Made by a program: the position numbers and the translations under genes. Shown here one piece after another: positions 7,473 to 15,485 of a stretch of 64,000 bases of DNA (positions within the stretch are counted from its first letter, which is position 1; each line of letters starts with the position of its first letter). Location: positions 124,001 to 188,000 of the forward strand of contig NZ_JAAIYA010000011.1 in NCBI RefSeq assembly GCF_010894405.1, in the 5' to 3' direction. The notes under the pieces were generated by a model, which worked only from the letters and a program-made list of their open reading frames with translations, searched no databases and was not told the origin of the DNA. Origin of the DNA: Pyxidicoccus caerfyrddinensis. Lineage in GTDB: Bacteria; Myxococcota; Myxococcia; Myxococcales; Myxococcaceae.

Positions 7473-9335
7473 ATGACGCGAGATTCGACTGAAACGCCGC
7501 CTGCCGGCATGACGCTGCCACCTGCGCCCGAAACTGACGCGCGCGAGGTTGCCTCCTTCGAGGCGGCAGCGACTTCCGAGCGCGGCGCACAAGAGGTTCC
7601 CATGAGTTCAAACCCGGAGCTGTCGGCGCCCCCCGAGCGGGCCAGCGCCTCCGAGCCCGTGGCCGCCGACGCGGCCCCTTCCGAAACCGAAATTCCTTCC
7701 ACCCCCACCCCCGAGTCCCCCGAGCCGCCCGCCCAGGCCGCCCGCGCGGATGAAGAGGTCGACGACGACGAGGCCGACGACGACGAGGCCGAGGGCGTCT
7801 TCGACGAGACCGGCTTGTCCGCCGAGGCCGTGCTCGCCGCCGCCGAGGCCGCGGACGCCGCGGAGCGCGGCGACGAGGAGGTCGAGCAGGTCCCCGTCGT
7901 CCTCGAGCCCGAGCCCGAGCCCACCCCCTACGAGCGCGAATTGCACGCGCCCCACGTCCGCCCCACCGGCGAGCCGGCGGAAATCGACCCGGACGAGCTG
8001 GACCCGGACGCCCTCAAGGTGGTGCTGCGCCTGCACCAGCACGGCCATCAGGCGTACATGGTCGGCGGCTGCGTGCGCGATCTCCTTCTGGGCCGCAAGC
8101 CGAAGGACTTCGACATCGCCACCAGCGCGACGCCCAACGAGGTGCGCGGCATCTTCCGCAACTGCCGCCTCATCGGCCGGCGCTTCCGGCTGGCGCACGT
8201 CTACTTCAAGGGCGGGAAGATCATCGAGGTCTCCACCTTCCGCGCCAACCCGACGGAGCTGGAGCCGGCCCCCGTTGGAGAGGATGAGGGCGAGTCGTCC
8301 GGTGAGGACCTGCTCATCACCCACGACAACGTCTTCGGCACCGCGCAGCAGGACGCGCGCCGCCGCGACTTCACCATCAACGGCCTCTTCTACGACGTGG
8401 CCGAGGGACGGGTCATCGACTACGTCCGCGGCCGCCGGGATCTGGACGAGCGCTTCATCCGGACGATTGGCGACCCGGAGATTCGCATGCGCGAGGACCC
8501 GGTGCGCATCCTCCGCGCCGTGCGCTTCGCCGCGAAGCTGGGCCTGGACATCGAGTCGCGCACCTACGCGGCCATGGAGGGCGCGGTGGAGGACCTGCCG
8601 CGCTGCGCGCCCGCGCGCCTGCTGGAGGAGACCTTCCGCCTCATCCGCGGCGGCGTGTCCGCCCCGGCGCTCAAGCTGCTGGACGCGCTCGACGCGCTCA
8701 AGATCCTCCTGCCGCCCGTGAATGCGTACCTCAAGCAGCACGGCAAGGAGGGCGAGAAGACCTTCTACGCCTTCGCCGAGGCGCTGGACCGGCGCGTCGC
8801 CGCGGGCGAGCCGCTGGACGACGCCATCCTCCTGGCCACGCTGCTGATGCCCATCAGCCGCTCGCCGGGCCAGGACGAGGCGCAGCAGGCCCAGGCCGCG
8901 TCGCAGGAGGGGGCCCGCCCGTCGGTGTCGCACGTGGTGGAGGACCTGCTCGCGGGCTTCGTGCAGTCCGCGCGCCTGCCCCGCCGCATCGCCGAGCGCT
9001 GCCGCATGCTGCTGCTGGCCCAGCGCACGCTGTCCGGCGAGCGCCGCCGCCGCAGCGCCGCCTTCAAGCGCCACCCGCTCTTCAGCGAGGCACTCACCGT
9101 CTTCGAGATGACGGTGGAGGCCACCAGCGAGGGGCGTGAGCAGCTGGACGCGTGGAAGTCCGGCGAGGTGCCGCCGCCGCGCGCGGATGCGGCCGACAGC
9201 GAGGGCTCCGACGCCGGAGGCCAGCGCAAGCGCCGCCGCCGTCGCCGTCGCCGCCGTCCTTCCGGGGGCGGGGCCTCCGGTGAGGGGGCGTCGTCTGGTT
9301 CGTCCGCGTCGGGCTCCGACGCGGGCGACGCTTGA
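7473..9335 (+). CDS. pcnB: Poly(A) polymerase / tRNA nucleotidyltransferase family
   Basis: Class II nucleotidyltransferase that adds A or CCA to RNA 3' ends, 620 residues from ATG 7473. The first 170 residues are an acidic, Pro/Ala-rich, low-complexity extension. The catalytic head follows: VGGCVRDLLLGRKPKDFDIATSA (GG and DxD motifs), then the RRDFTINGLFYD and RMREDPVRILRAVRFAAKLG blocks. The C-terminus is a run of arginines (KRRRRRRRRRRP), probably an RNA-binding tail, then Gly/Ser residues. PcnB rather than Cca is favoured by the basic tail and length, but activity cannot be proven from sequence. TTG 7467 and ATG 7602 (preceded by AAGAGGTTCCC) are alternative starts. The stop overlaps the next gene. 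Confidence 0.9.
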   Translation: MTRDSTETPPAGMTLPPAPETDAREVASFEAAATSERGAQEVPMSSNPELSAPPERASASEPVAADAAPSETEIPSTPTPESPEPPAQAARADEEVDDDEADDDEAEGVFDETGLSAEAVLAAAEAADAAERGDEEVEQVPVVLEPEPEPTPYERELHAPHVRPTGEPAEIDPDELDPDALKVVLRLHQHGHQAYMVGGCVRDLLLGRKPKDFDIATSATPNEVRGIFRNCRLIGRRFRLAHVYFKGGKIIEVSTFRANPTELEPAPVGEDEGESSGEDLLITHDNVFGTAQQDARRRDFTINGLFYDVAEGRVIDYVRGRRDLDERFIRTIGDPEIRMREDPVRILRAVRFAAKLGLDIESRTYAAMEGAVEDLPRCAPARLLEETFRLIRGGVSAPALKLLDALDALKILLPPVNAYLKQHGKEGEKTFYAFAEALDRRVAAGEPLDDAILLATLLMPISRSPGQDEAQQAQAASQEGARPSVSHVVEDLLAGFVQSARLPRRIAERCRMLLLAQRTLSGERRRRSAAFKRHPLFSEALTVFEMTVEATSEGREQLDAWKSGEVPPPRADAADSEGSDAGGQRKRRRRRRRRRPSGGGASGEGASSGSSASGSDAGDA

Positions 9336-10267
9336 GCCTTCCGACTCCGACGACTCCGAGCCCCTCGCGGGCCCGGGTCTACGGAGGGCTGATGCTGGGC
9401 GTGGTGGCCGTGTCCTGGGCCGCCCCGCTCATCCGCTTCGCGGAGGCGCCTTCGCTGGCCATCTCCGCGTGGCGCCTCACCTTCGCCTCCGTGCCGCTGC
9501 TGCTCCTGGCGCTGCTGCGGGGCCGCGGTGAGTTCTCCGCGCTCACCCCGCGCACGTGGGGTTGGCTGACGCTGTCGGGGCTGGCCCTGGCGCTGCACTT
9601 CGCGACGTGGATTGCGTCCTTGCAGTACACCACCGTGGCCAGCTCGGTGGCGCTCGTCACCACGACGCCCATCTGGGTGGTGCTGTTCGCCTGGCTGTCC
9701 CTGTCCGAGCGCGTGGGTCCGCGCGGGCTCGGCGCCATCGGCCTGTGCCTCGCGGGCAGCGTGCTCATCGGAGCGCGGGACTTCGCGCTGGGAGGACAGG
9801 CACTCTGGGGCGACGTGCTCGCGGTGCTGGGCGCGATTCTGGCCGCGGCGTACTTCGTCATCGGCCGGCGCGTGCGCGAGGCGCTGTCGCTGGGCACCTA
9901 CGTGGGCGTCGTGTACTCGGTGGCCGCGGTGGCGCTGCTGGTGGCGCACGCCTTCGTGGACTCGCCGCTCACGGGCTTCACGCCGCGCACCTGGTGGGTG
10001 CTCGTGGGGCTGGCCGTGGTGCCGCAGCTCATCGGCCACTCGATGCTCAATGCCTCCGTGCGCCACCTGTCCGCGCCCTTCGTCTCGGTGGCGGCCCTCG
10101 GCGAGCCGGTGCTGGCCACGCTGTGGGCCGTGCTGCTGCTGAGCGAGACGCCCGATATGGTGCAGCTCCTCGGTGGAGGCATGGCCCTGGTGGGCGTGGT
10201 GCTGATGGCCCGCGAAGAGGCCCTGCGCCAGCCCCCGCCGCCGGACATGGTGCCGGCGGCGGACTGA
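9332..10267 (+). CDS. DMT-family (EamA) transporter
   Basis: A 311-residue drug/metabolite transporter with about ten hydrophobic segments in two EamA halves, the first starting near residue 20 (GGLMLGVVAVSWAAPLIRF) and the second near residue 160. Such proteins export amino acids, nucleosides or other metabolites; the substrate is unknown. TTG 9332 overlaps the pcnB stop (TTGA), which suggests coupling. ATG 9392, preceded by GGAGGG, is a realistic alternative that removes 20 residues before the first membrane helix. A hairpin follows the stop. Confidence 0.86.
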   Translation: MSLPTPTTPSPSRARVYGGLMLGVVAVSWAAPLIRFAEAPSLAISAWRLTFASVPLLLLALLRGRGEFSALTPRTWGWLTLSGLALALHFATWIASLQYTTVASSVALVTTTPIWVVLFAWLSLSERVGPRGLGAIGLCLAGSVLIGARDFALGGQALWGDVLAVLGAILAAAYFVIGRRVREALSLGTYVGVVYSVAAVALLVAHAFVDSPLTGFTPRTWWVLVGLAVVPQLIGHSMLNASVRHLSAPFVSVAALGEPVLATLWAVLLLSETPDMVQLLGGGMALVGVVLMAREEALRQPPPPDMVPAAD

Positions 10268-10281
10268 CGTCCAGGCCCCGC

Positions 10282-10315
10282 CGCCCGCACGCCTCGTTCC
10301 CTGGGAGTGCGGGCG
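10282..10315. terminator. Hairpin between convergent genes
   Basis: CGCCCGCAC (10282-10290) and GTGCGGGCG (10307-10315) form a perfect 9-bp stem with a 16-nt loop. It lies between the DMT transporter stop (10267, +) and the stop of the minus-strand lipoprotein (10325), so it may serve both. Confidence 0.55.
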
Positions 10316-10324
10316 TCAGCTCCT

Positions 10325-13051
10325 TCACTCCAGCATCAGGGCCGGTGGATGCGCGAAGTCCCTCATCATGGGCGCTTCCGGCCCGGAGTTGAGCACGCAC
10401 TCGCCGGTCCAGCGCTCGGCGATTGCACAGCCCGACTTGGGGTTGCCCCATCGGCCCGTGATGTTGAGCCAGGCCAGGCTGCCGGTGTACGTGCCCGGCT
10501 GCTGCCAGGGGAAGACGACCGGCCGCACCCACCCGTCCCAGGGGATTCCGCGGCTGGTGTCGTCGAAGAGGGAGTCCCCGTTGAAGAGCTCCCTGTAGGT
10601 GTGCCGGCCCGGCTCCGGGTAGAGGCCATGCGAGCCCAGCGCAGCGTAGAGCTCCGGGTTCCAGCCCAGGAGGGTCAGCCACTTGGAGCCGTAGAGCAGC
10701 GTCTGCCCTCCCGAGTGCTGGCTCAGGAACACCTGGTGCGGCCGGCCATCGATGAACCGCAGCGTCATGTGCTCCAGGTCTCCCACGTGGTTGCCGAAGG
10801 TGGAGTACTCGCCCATGCATCCAATCAAGTCATTGTACAATCCGAGGCACACCCGCTTGCCATTGTTGTACGGGTAGACGGTCCAGTAGATGAGGTCGGT
10901 GATGTTCGTGGGCTGGTCTCCCTGCGTGCGGTGGACGACCTCCACATAGAGCGGCACGTGCTTCTGTTCCGGATTCTGGCCCTTGAGGAATGGCGGGTTC
11001 GTGCAGGAGTCACAGCCCAGGTGCTCCTTGGTGACCAGGTAGTCGCCCCTGTCGTACACATTGGCCAGGAAGTACTCGACCGAGGAGGGCAAGTAGGACT
11101 CCGCCCAGTGCAGCCAGATGCGGGGCGCGAACTGGATTGCCGTCTGCCCGTCCACGGGCAGCCCCCTCAGCTCCGGGTTGGCGGTGGCGCTCTTGTTGAG
11201 GACCCAGAAGCGGCTGAGGTCGGAAGGGCCGTAGTGTTGCTGGCCCTTGAAGGTGGACAGGCTCAGGCCCCGGTGATCCTTGGGGTCCACCTGCGACAGG
11301 TTCACGTTGTATTTCGCGTGAGAGCCCGCGTCGTCCCAGACATAGGTGGAGGTGCCCGGGAGCACGTACTCGCTCTTCACGCACCGGATGAGCTGGGTGG
11401 AGGGCTTTTCGTAGCCCAGCGTCGTGACGGTGCCCAGGCAGGTGTAGCCCGCCGGAGGCACGGGGTCCCAGAAGGAAACCCTGTAGGTTCCCGGCGAGCC
11501 CTCGTTGTTCCAGATCCACTGGTAGTCGGTCGGAGGCGCGAGCAGGTCCCCCTCGCCGGACACCACGAAGGTCATCCAGGGCGCGTTGCCATGGCCGGGC
11601 ATGGCCACGTCTCCGAGCGAGTAGTAGCCCGGATGCTGGTCGAGCTTCGCGCGGTAGACGGTCACGGCGTCTTTGGCTCCCGAATTGATGTCGCTGTAGA
11701 TCCACTCGAACTGGTTCGTCGCCTGGACGAGGAGGCGCTGTGGGAAGCGCAGCAGGGCCCTGTCCGCGCTGACCGTGAACTCGGCGCTCTGGCCGGGGTC
11801 GCGGGTCGCCGCGACCAGCTTGTAGGTTCCCTCCGGAAGCATACGGGTGAGCCGCGCGTGGGTGCCTCCTCCGCCGTTGTCATCCTCCGCGAGCACGTTG
11901 TCGTTCGCGTCCAGCAGGTAGAGATAGGCATTGGCGGACGAGGTGAGCTGGAACGTCACCTCTTCGCTCGGTCCGGAGACGTCCACGAGGAGCTTCCGGT
12001 TGGCCGGGCTGGACGGGGACCGTCCGCCGGAGCTGATCCAGTGGCCATACACGACGTTGCCCACGCGGGCCGCCATCCCGGGCGATTGGGGAGCGAAGAC
12101 CTGGACCTCGGCGAGGCTCAGGGCGTTGGTGCCGTCGAGCTGTACGCGGACGTACCTCGCCGGGCGGTTGATGGTGAAGGTGGTCTGCGTTGGCGCGGTG
12201 CCCGTGTAGGGGAAGTCCTGCCAGCTCGTCCCGTCCTCGGAGACACGCACCCGGAAGTTCTGGAGCCGGTCCGAGCAGCAGTCAGTGCGGTTGTGGAGGA
12301 CCACGGTGGAGATGGGTTGCGCGCCCTGGAGGTCGACCTGCCACCAGGGCTGGGCCTGGTGGTTGGTGTGGGTGACGGAGCCTGCGCTCCAGTCACCGTT
12401 GGTGGAACCGTCCACCGCGAGCGCTGCCGCGCCGCCGACGCCCGGGTAGACGCTCGACTGCGTCGTCGGCTTGCCGAGCGCGAGGTTGAAGGACTGGAAG
12501 ACCTGGACCTCGGCGAGGCTCAGGGCCGTGGCAGTGGTGCTGTGGAGCTGTACGCGGACGTACCTCGCCGGGCGGTTGATGGTGACGGTGGTCTGCGTCG
12601 GCGCGGTGCCCGGCGCGGGGGGGATGTCCTGCCAGTTCGTCCCGTCCTCGGAGACGCGCACCCAGACGTACTGGAGCCGGTCCGAGCAGCAGTCGGTGCG
12701 GTTGTAGAGGACCACGGTGGAGAGGGCGTACGTGCCCTGGAGGTCGACCTGCCACCAGGGATGGGCCTCGTAGTCGGAGTGGGTGACGGAGCCTGCGCTC
12801 CAGTCACCGTTGGTGATGCCGTCCACCGCGAGCGCCGCCTCGCCGCCGCCGCCCGGGTAGATGCTCGACTGCGTCGTCGGCTTGCCGAGCGCGAGGTTGG
12901 GGAGGGTGTCCACTGCTTCCCGCACGCTGGCGACGGGGGTGTCGTCGGGTGGCGGGGTGTCGGTGGGAGCCTCCGTGGAGCACGCGCCGAGGAGCGCGGC
13001 TCCCGCGAGGCATGAGAGCCAGGGGCGTATGAAGGTTCGTGAAAGGGCCAT
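10325..13051 (-). CDS. Discoidin-like / Vps62-like lipoprotein
   Basis: A 908-residue surface or periplasmic lipoprotein. The signal peptide ends in the lipobox LLGAC (about residue 24). Two near-identical F5/8 type C (discoidin) domains follow, at about residues 50-185 and 188-320, each with NLALGKPTTQSS, DGxTNGDWSAGSVTH, WWQVDLQG and NRTDCCSDRLQ; this fold usually binds sugars or membranes. A pre-peptidase-like beta domain comes next. The C-terminal 350 residues resemble the Vps62/DUF946 family, with PRIWLHWAESYLPSSVEYF, VGDLEHMTLRF and FLSQHSGG. The start is set by the signal peptide. The Vps62 assignment is by pattern only. Function is unknown; carbohydrate or envelope binding is inferred. 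Confidence 0.85.
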   Translation of the reverse strand: MALSRTFIRPWLSCLAGAALLGACSTEAPTDTPPPDDTPVASVREAVDTLPNLALGKPTTQSSIYPGGGGEAALAVDGITNGDWSAGSVTHSDYEAHPWWQVDLQGTYALSTVVLYNRTDCCSDRLQYVWVRVSEDGTNWQDIPPAPGTAPTQTTVTINRPARYVRVQLHSTTATALSLAEVQVFQSFNLALGKPTTQSSVYPGVGGAAALAVDGSTNGDWSAGSVTHTNHQAQPWWQVDLQGAQPISTVVLHNRTDCCSDRLQNFRVRVSEDGTSWQDFPYTGTAPTQTTFTINRPARYVRVQLDGTNALSLAEVQVFAPQSPGMAARVGNVVYGHWISSGGRSPSSPANRKLLVDVSGPSEEVTFQLTSSANAYLYLLDANDNVLAEDDNGGGGTHARLTRMLPEGTYKLVAATRDPGQSAEFTVSADRALLRFPQRLLVQATNQFEWIYSDINSGAKDAVTVYRAKLDQHPGYYSLGDVAMPGHGNAPWMTFVVSGEGDLLAPPTDYQWIWNNEGSPGTYRVSFWDPVPPAGYTCLGTVTTLGYEKPSTQLIRCVKSEYVLPGTSTYVWDDAGSHAKYNVNLSQVDPKDHRGLSLSTFKGQQHYGPSDLSRFWVLNKSATANPELRGLPVDGQTAIQFAPRIWLHWAESYLPSSVEYFLANVYDRGDYLVTKEHLGCDSCTNPPFLKGQNPEQKHVPLYVEVVHRTQGDQPTNITDLIYWTVYPYNNGKRVCLGLYNDLIGCMGEYSTFGNHVGDLEHMTLRFIDGRPHQVFLSQHSGGQTLLYGSKWLTLLGWNPELYAALGSHGLYPEPGRHTYRELFNGDSLFDDTSRGIPWDGWVRPVVFPWQQPGTYTGSLAWLNITGRWGNPKSGCAIAERWTGECVLNSGPEAPMMRDFAHPPALMLE
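12095..12898 (-). repeat. Tandem duplication of discoidin domain
   Basis: Two direct copies of about 400 bp (roughly 12095-12487 and 12497-12898) encode the two discoidin-like domains of the lipoprotein. Long stretches match at the DNA level, including synonymous positions, for example the segments coding for NRTDCCSDRLQ and NRPARYVRVQL. This points to recent duplication or gene conversion. Confidence 0.75.
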
Positions 13052-13193
13052 GTGCCTGCCTGTGGGGGGACGCACGACCGCTGGTGGCCGGCGAGATGCC
13101 GGCGAGCCGCGACCGCGCGACGGGGCCCAGAGCAGCCGGCGTGCCATGGCCTGCTCACAGGAGGCCGGCCCTCCCAGGCCGGGGCGGCGGGCT

Positions 13194-13211
13194 GTTTCCA
13201 CGCGTGGAAAC
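13194..13211. promoter_or_regulatory. 18-bp perfect palindrome, candidate operator
   Basis: GTTTCCACGCGTGGAAAC is a perfect 18-bp palindrome in the divergent region between the lipoprotein (start 13051, -) and the sigma-54 activator (start 13277, +). The arms are followed at once by the repeats at 13212-13241 that carry the same ACGCGTGGA core. Confidence 0.5.
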
Positions 13212-13241
13212 GGAGCTCCGACGCGTGGAGCTCCGACGCGT
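13212..13241. repeat. Two tandem 15-bp repeats
   Basis: GGAGCTCCGACGCGT occurs twice in tandem (13212-13226 and 13227-13241). With the palindrome, ACGCGTGGA occurs three times, at 13200, 13221 and 13236, spaced 21 and 15 bp. The unit itself contains the palindrome GGAGCTCC. A protein-binding array is likely. Confidence 0.6.
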
Positions 13242-13276
13242 GGAAGTGCCGCGGGAAGTCTGCTTTGCTTCGGGCC

Positions 13277-14884
13277 GTGTCCTCCCAGCCCCGACCCCCG
13301 GCGTGGGACCACTCCACCGCCGATGCCTCGCGAAGCCCGCTCACCGCGGAGGGCTCCCGGCTCGTCCCGGCACTGACCATCGCCGCGCACCCGCAGGCCC
13401 ATCGCGTCGGTGAGCGGCTGTTGCTGGAGTCGCTGGCCGCGGGCCGTCCGGTGCACCTGTCCCGCAACGAACCGGACTTCCTGCGGCCCGGAGGGGCCTT
13501 GGGCCTGCACCTGGCCGACCCCTTCCTGAGCCGCAAGCCGCTCGTCTTCGCGCCGGGCGCGGCGGAGGGCGGCGTCCGGCTGGAGCCGAGCGAAGGGGGC
13601 CGCGTGGCCGTCGGCGGCGAGGTGCTGCGCGCGCCATGGGAGCTGACGGCGCAGGAGGTGGCCGAGGGCGTGCCACTGGAGCTGGCCGGGCGCGTGCTGC
13701 TGGTGCTGCACCTGGCGGACGCCGCGGCGAAGCAGGCCGAGGACGCGCTGGGCATGGTGGGCAGCAGCGTGGGGCTCCAGCGCGTGCGCCAGCACATCAT
13801 CCGGGTGGCGGACCTCGACGTACCGGTGCTCATCCGAGGAGAGACGGGCTCGGGCAAGGAGCTCATCGCCCAGGCCATCCACCGGCACGGCACGCGCAAG
13901 GACAGGCCCTTCGTCAGTGTGAACCTGGGCGCCATCCCCCGTGAGCTGGCGGCCGCGGAGCTGTTCGGCTCGCGCAAGGGGGCCTTCACCGGCGCGGTGC
14001 GGGACGAGCCCGGCTTCTTCCAGGCCGCCCATGGGGGGACGCTGTTCCTGGACGAGGTGGGCGAGGCGCCCCCCGAGGTGCAGGTGATGCTGCTGCGGGT
14101 GCTGGAGACGGGGCAGCTCTACCCCGTGGGCGAGCGCACTCCCGTCTCCGTCGACGTGCGGCTCGTCGCCGCGACGGATGCGCACCTGGAGGAGCAGATT
14201 CAAGCGGGGCGCTTCAAGGCGCCGCTGCTGCACCGGCTGGCCGGCTACTCCATCCGCGTGCCGCCGCTGCGGGAGCGGCGGGAGGACATCGGGCTGCTGT
14301 TCCACCACTTCGCTCGCGCGGAGCTGGAGGCGCTGGGGGAGGCCGGACGCCTGAATCCCGCGGAGCCCTACGCCGAGCCCTGGCTCCCGCCGGCGCTGGC
14401 CGCGCGCCTGGTGGGCCACCCGTGGTCAGGCAACATCCGCGAGCTGCGCAACGTGGTGCGGCAGCTCGTCATCGGCAACCGTGGCCAGCCGTGCCTGCGG
14501 CTCGACGCCCAGCTCGAGCAGGAGCTGTCCCTGGCGAAGCTGGCGCCCCCGGGCCGCCCCGCCGCCGCACCGCCGCCCCCGGCCGAGGCCCCCGCCGCGC
14601 CCCGCCGCAAGCCCTCCGGGATTTCCGAGGCGGAGCTGCTGGCCGCCCTTCATGAGAACGACTGGGACTTCCAGGCCGCCGCTGACCAGCTCCGCATCCA
14701 CCGGTCGTCCATCTACGACTTGATAGACAAGAGCCCGAACCTGCGGACCGCCGGGGAGCTGAGCGCCGAGGAAATCACCCGCTGTTTCCACGAGTCCCAG
14801 GGGGACCTGGATGCGATGACCCGGCGCCTCCAGGTGTCGAAGCGGGCGCTTTGGCGTCGCGTGAAGGAGCTCGGCCTCGCCTAG
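13277..14884 (+). CDS. Sigma-54 activator with FHA-like domain
   Basis: A 535-residue enhancer-binding protein for RNA polymerase-sigma54. The N-terminal 150 residues look FHA-like (VHLSRNEPDFLRPGG, then LADPFLSRKPLVF), suggesting phosphothreonine sensing rather than a two-component receiver. The AAA+ domain has Walker A GETGSGKE, the GAFTGA loop that contacts sigma54, Walker B GGTLFLDEVGE and the arginine-rich VPPLRERREDI segment. Two Fis-like helix-turn-helix units occur in tandem at the C-terminus (LLAALHENDWDFQAAADQL and ITRCFHESQGDLDAMTRRL). GTG 13277 is chosen because the sequence before it is low-quality coding; the frame is open to 13052. The repeat array just upstream may be its own binding site. 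Confidence 0.88.
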   Translation: MSSQPRPPAWDHSTADASRSPLTAEGSRLVPALTIAAHPQAHRVGERLLLESLAAGRPVHLSRNEPDFLRPGGALGLHLADPFLSRKPLVFAPGAAEGGVRLEPSEGGRVAVGGEVLRAPWELTAQEVAEGVPLELAGRVLLVLHLADAAAKQAEDALGMVGSSVGLQRVRQHIIRVADLDVPVLIRGETGSGKELIAQAIHRHGTRKDRPFVSVNLGAIPRELAAAELFGSRKGAFTGAVRDEPGFFQAAHGGTLFLDEVGEAPPEVQVMLLRVLETGQLYPVGERTPVSVDVRLVAATDAHLEEQIQAGRFKAPLLHRLAGYSIRVPPLRERREDIGLLFHHFARAELEALGEAGRLNPAEPYAEPWLPPALAARLVGHPWSGNIRELRNVVRQLVIGNRGQPCLRLDAQLEQELSLAKLAPPGRPAAAPPPPAEAPAAPRRKPSGISEAELLAALHENDWDFQAAADQLRIHRSSIYDLIDKSPNLRTAGELSAEEITRCFHESQGDLDAMTRRLQVSKRALWRRVKELGLA

Positions 14885-14981
14885 GGGGCGCACCGGGGCC
14901 GGGAGGCCTCTGCTGTCGCGGAGTCTTGGATTTCTGGCATACCCGGTGTTCATGCCCGAGTCCGACGTGGGAGCCAACGCG

Positions 14982-15485
14982 ATGAATCAGAGAGCTGAGC
15001 TGCGGAGTCATGCGTCCGAGGTGTCGCAACGCGGTGTGAGGCAGGCCCTGGCGCGCTTGCTGATGACGGGGCTGCTGCTGGGGCTGCCGTTCGCCGGGCT
15101 CGTGGTGGGCGCGACGTCGGAGGCCGCGCAGGAGGCGCTACCGCCCGACCCGGCGCCCACCAGGTGCAAGAGCTATCACCACGAGGTGGTCATCGACTTC
15201 AGCGGAGAGGGCATCGTCTTCATTCCGTCCCGGTGCCTCGAGGTGGGGGGCACGGTCCGGTTCATCAACCTGTGCGAGGAGGAGACCCTCGTCACCGTCC
15301 ATGGACCCGAGCCGTACTTCGGCCTGTTGTTGCCTCGCGAAGGGAAGACCGACCGGGTCTTCAAGACGGAGGGCAGCTACATCATCAAGGCCGCCGAGGG
15401 GTGTCCCGAGATGCCCCACGACTCCAGGACCGGGACGCTGGAGGTGGCAACGGGCCCTGGCCCTGAAGAGGGTGCGTCGCCGTGA
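14982..15485 (+). CDS. Cupredoxin-like exported protein
   Basis: A 167-residue exported protein. After a long n-region and the hydrophobic stretch LLMTGLLLGLPFAGLVVGA comes a small beta domain with IDFSGEGIVFIPSRCLEVGGTVRF, then VTVHGPEPYF and GSYIIKAAEGCPEMPHD, which reads like a plastocyanin/cupredoxin-type fold. The classical copper ligand set (His, Cys, His, Met) is not clearly complete, so metal binding is uncertain. ATG 14982 has GGGAG 8 bp upstream; ATG 14952 and GTG 14946 are in-frame alternatives. Its last 101 bp run antisense to the 3' end of the kinase gene at 15385-18840. Confidence 0.7.
   Translation: MNQRAELRSHASEVSQRGVRQALARLLMTGLLLGLPFAGLVVGATSEAAQEALPPDPAPTRCKSYHHEVVIDFSGEGIVFIPSRCLEVGGTVRFINLCEEETLVTVHGPEPYFGLLLPREGKTDRVFKTEGSYIIKAAEGCPEMPHDSRTGTLEVATGPGPEEGASP

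Noticed and set aside
10307..13015. A 902-residue plus-strand frame opposite the Vps62-like lipoprotein
   Set aside because: It mirrors the lipoprotein gene, contains no known motif and is rich in Arg/Val/Gly; the minus strand has a signal peptide, lipobox and two clear domains.
13052..13276. Extended N-terminus of the sigma-54 activator
   Set aside because: The frame is open but its residues (Trp/Cys/Arg-rich) do not look coding and it would cover the palindrome and repeat array.
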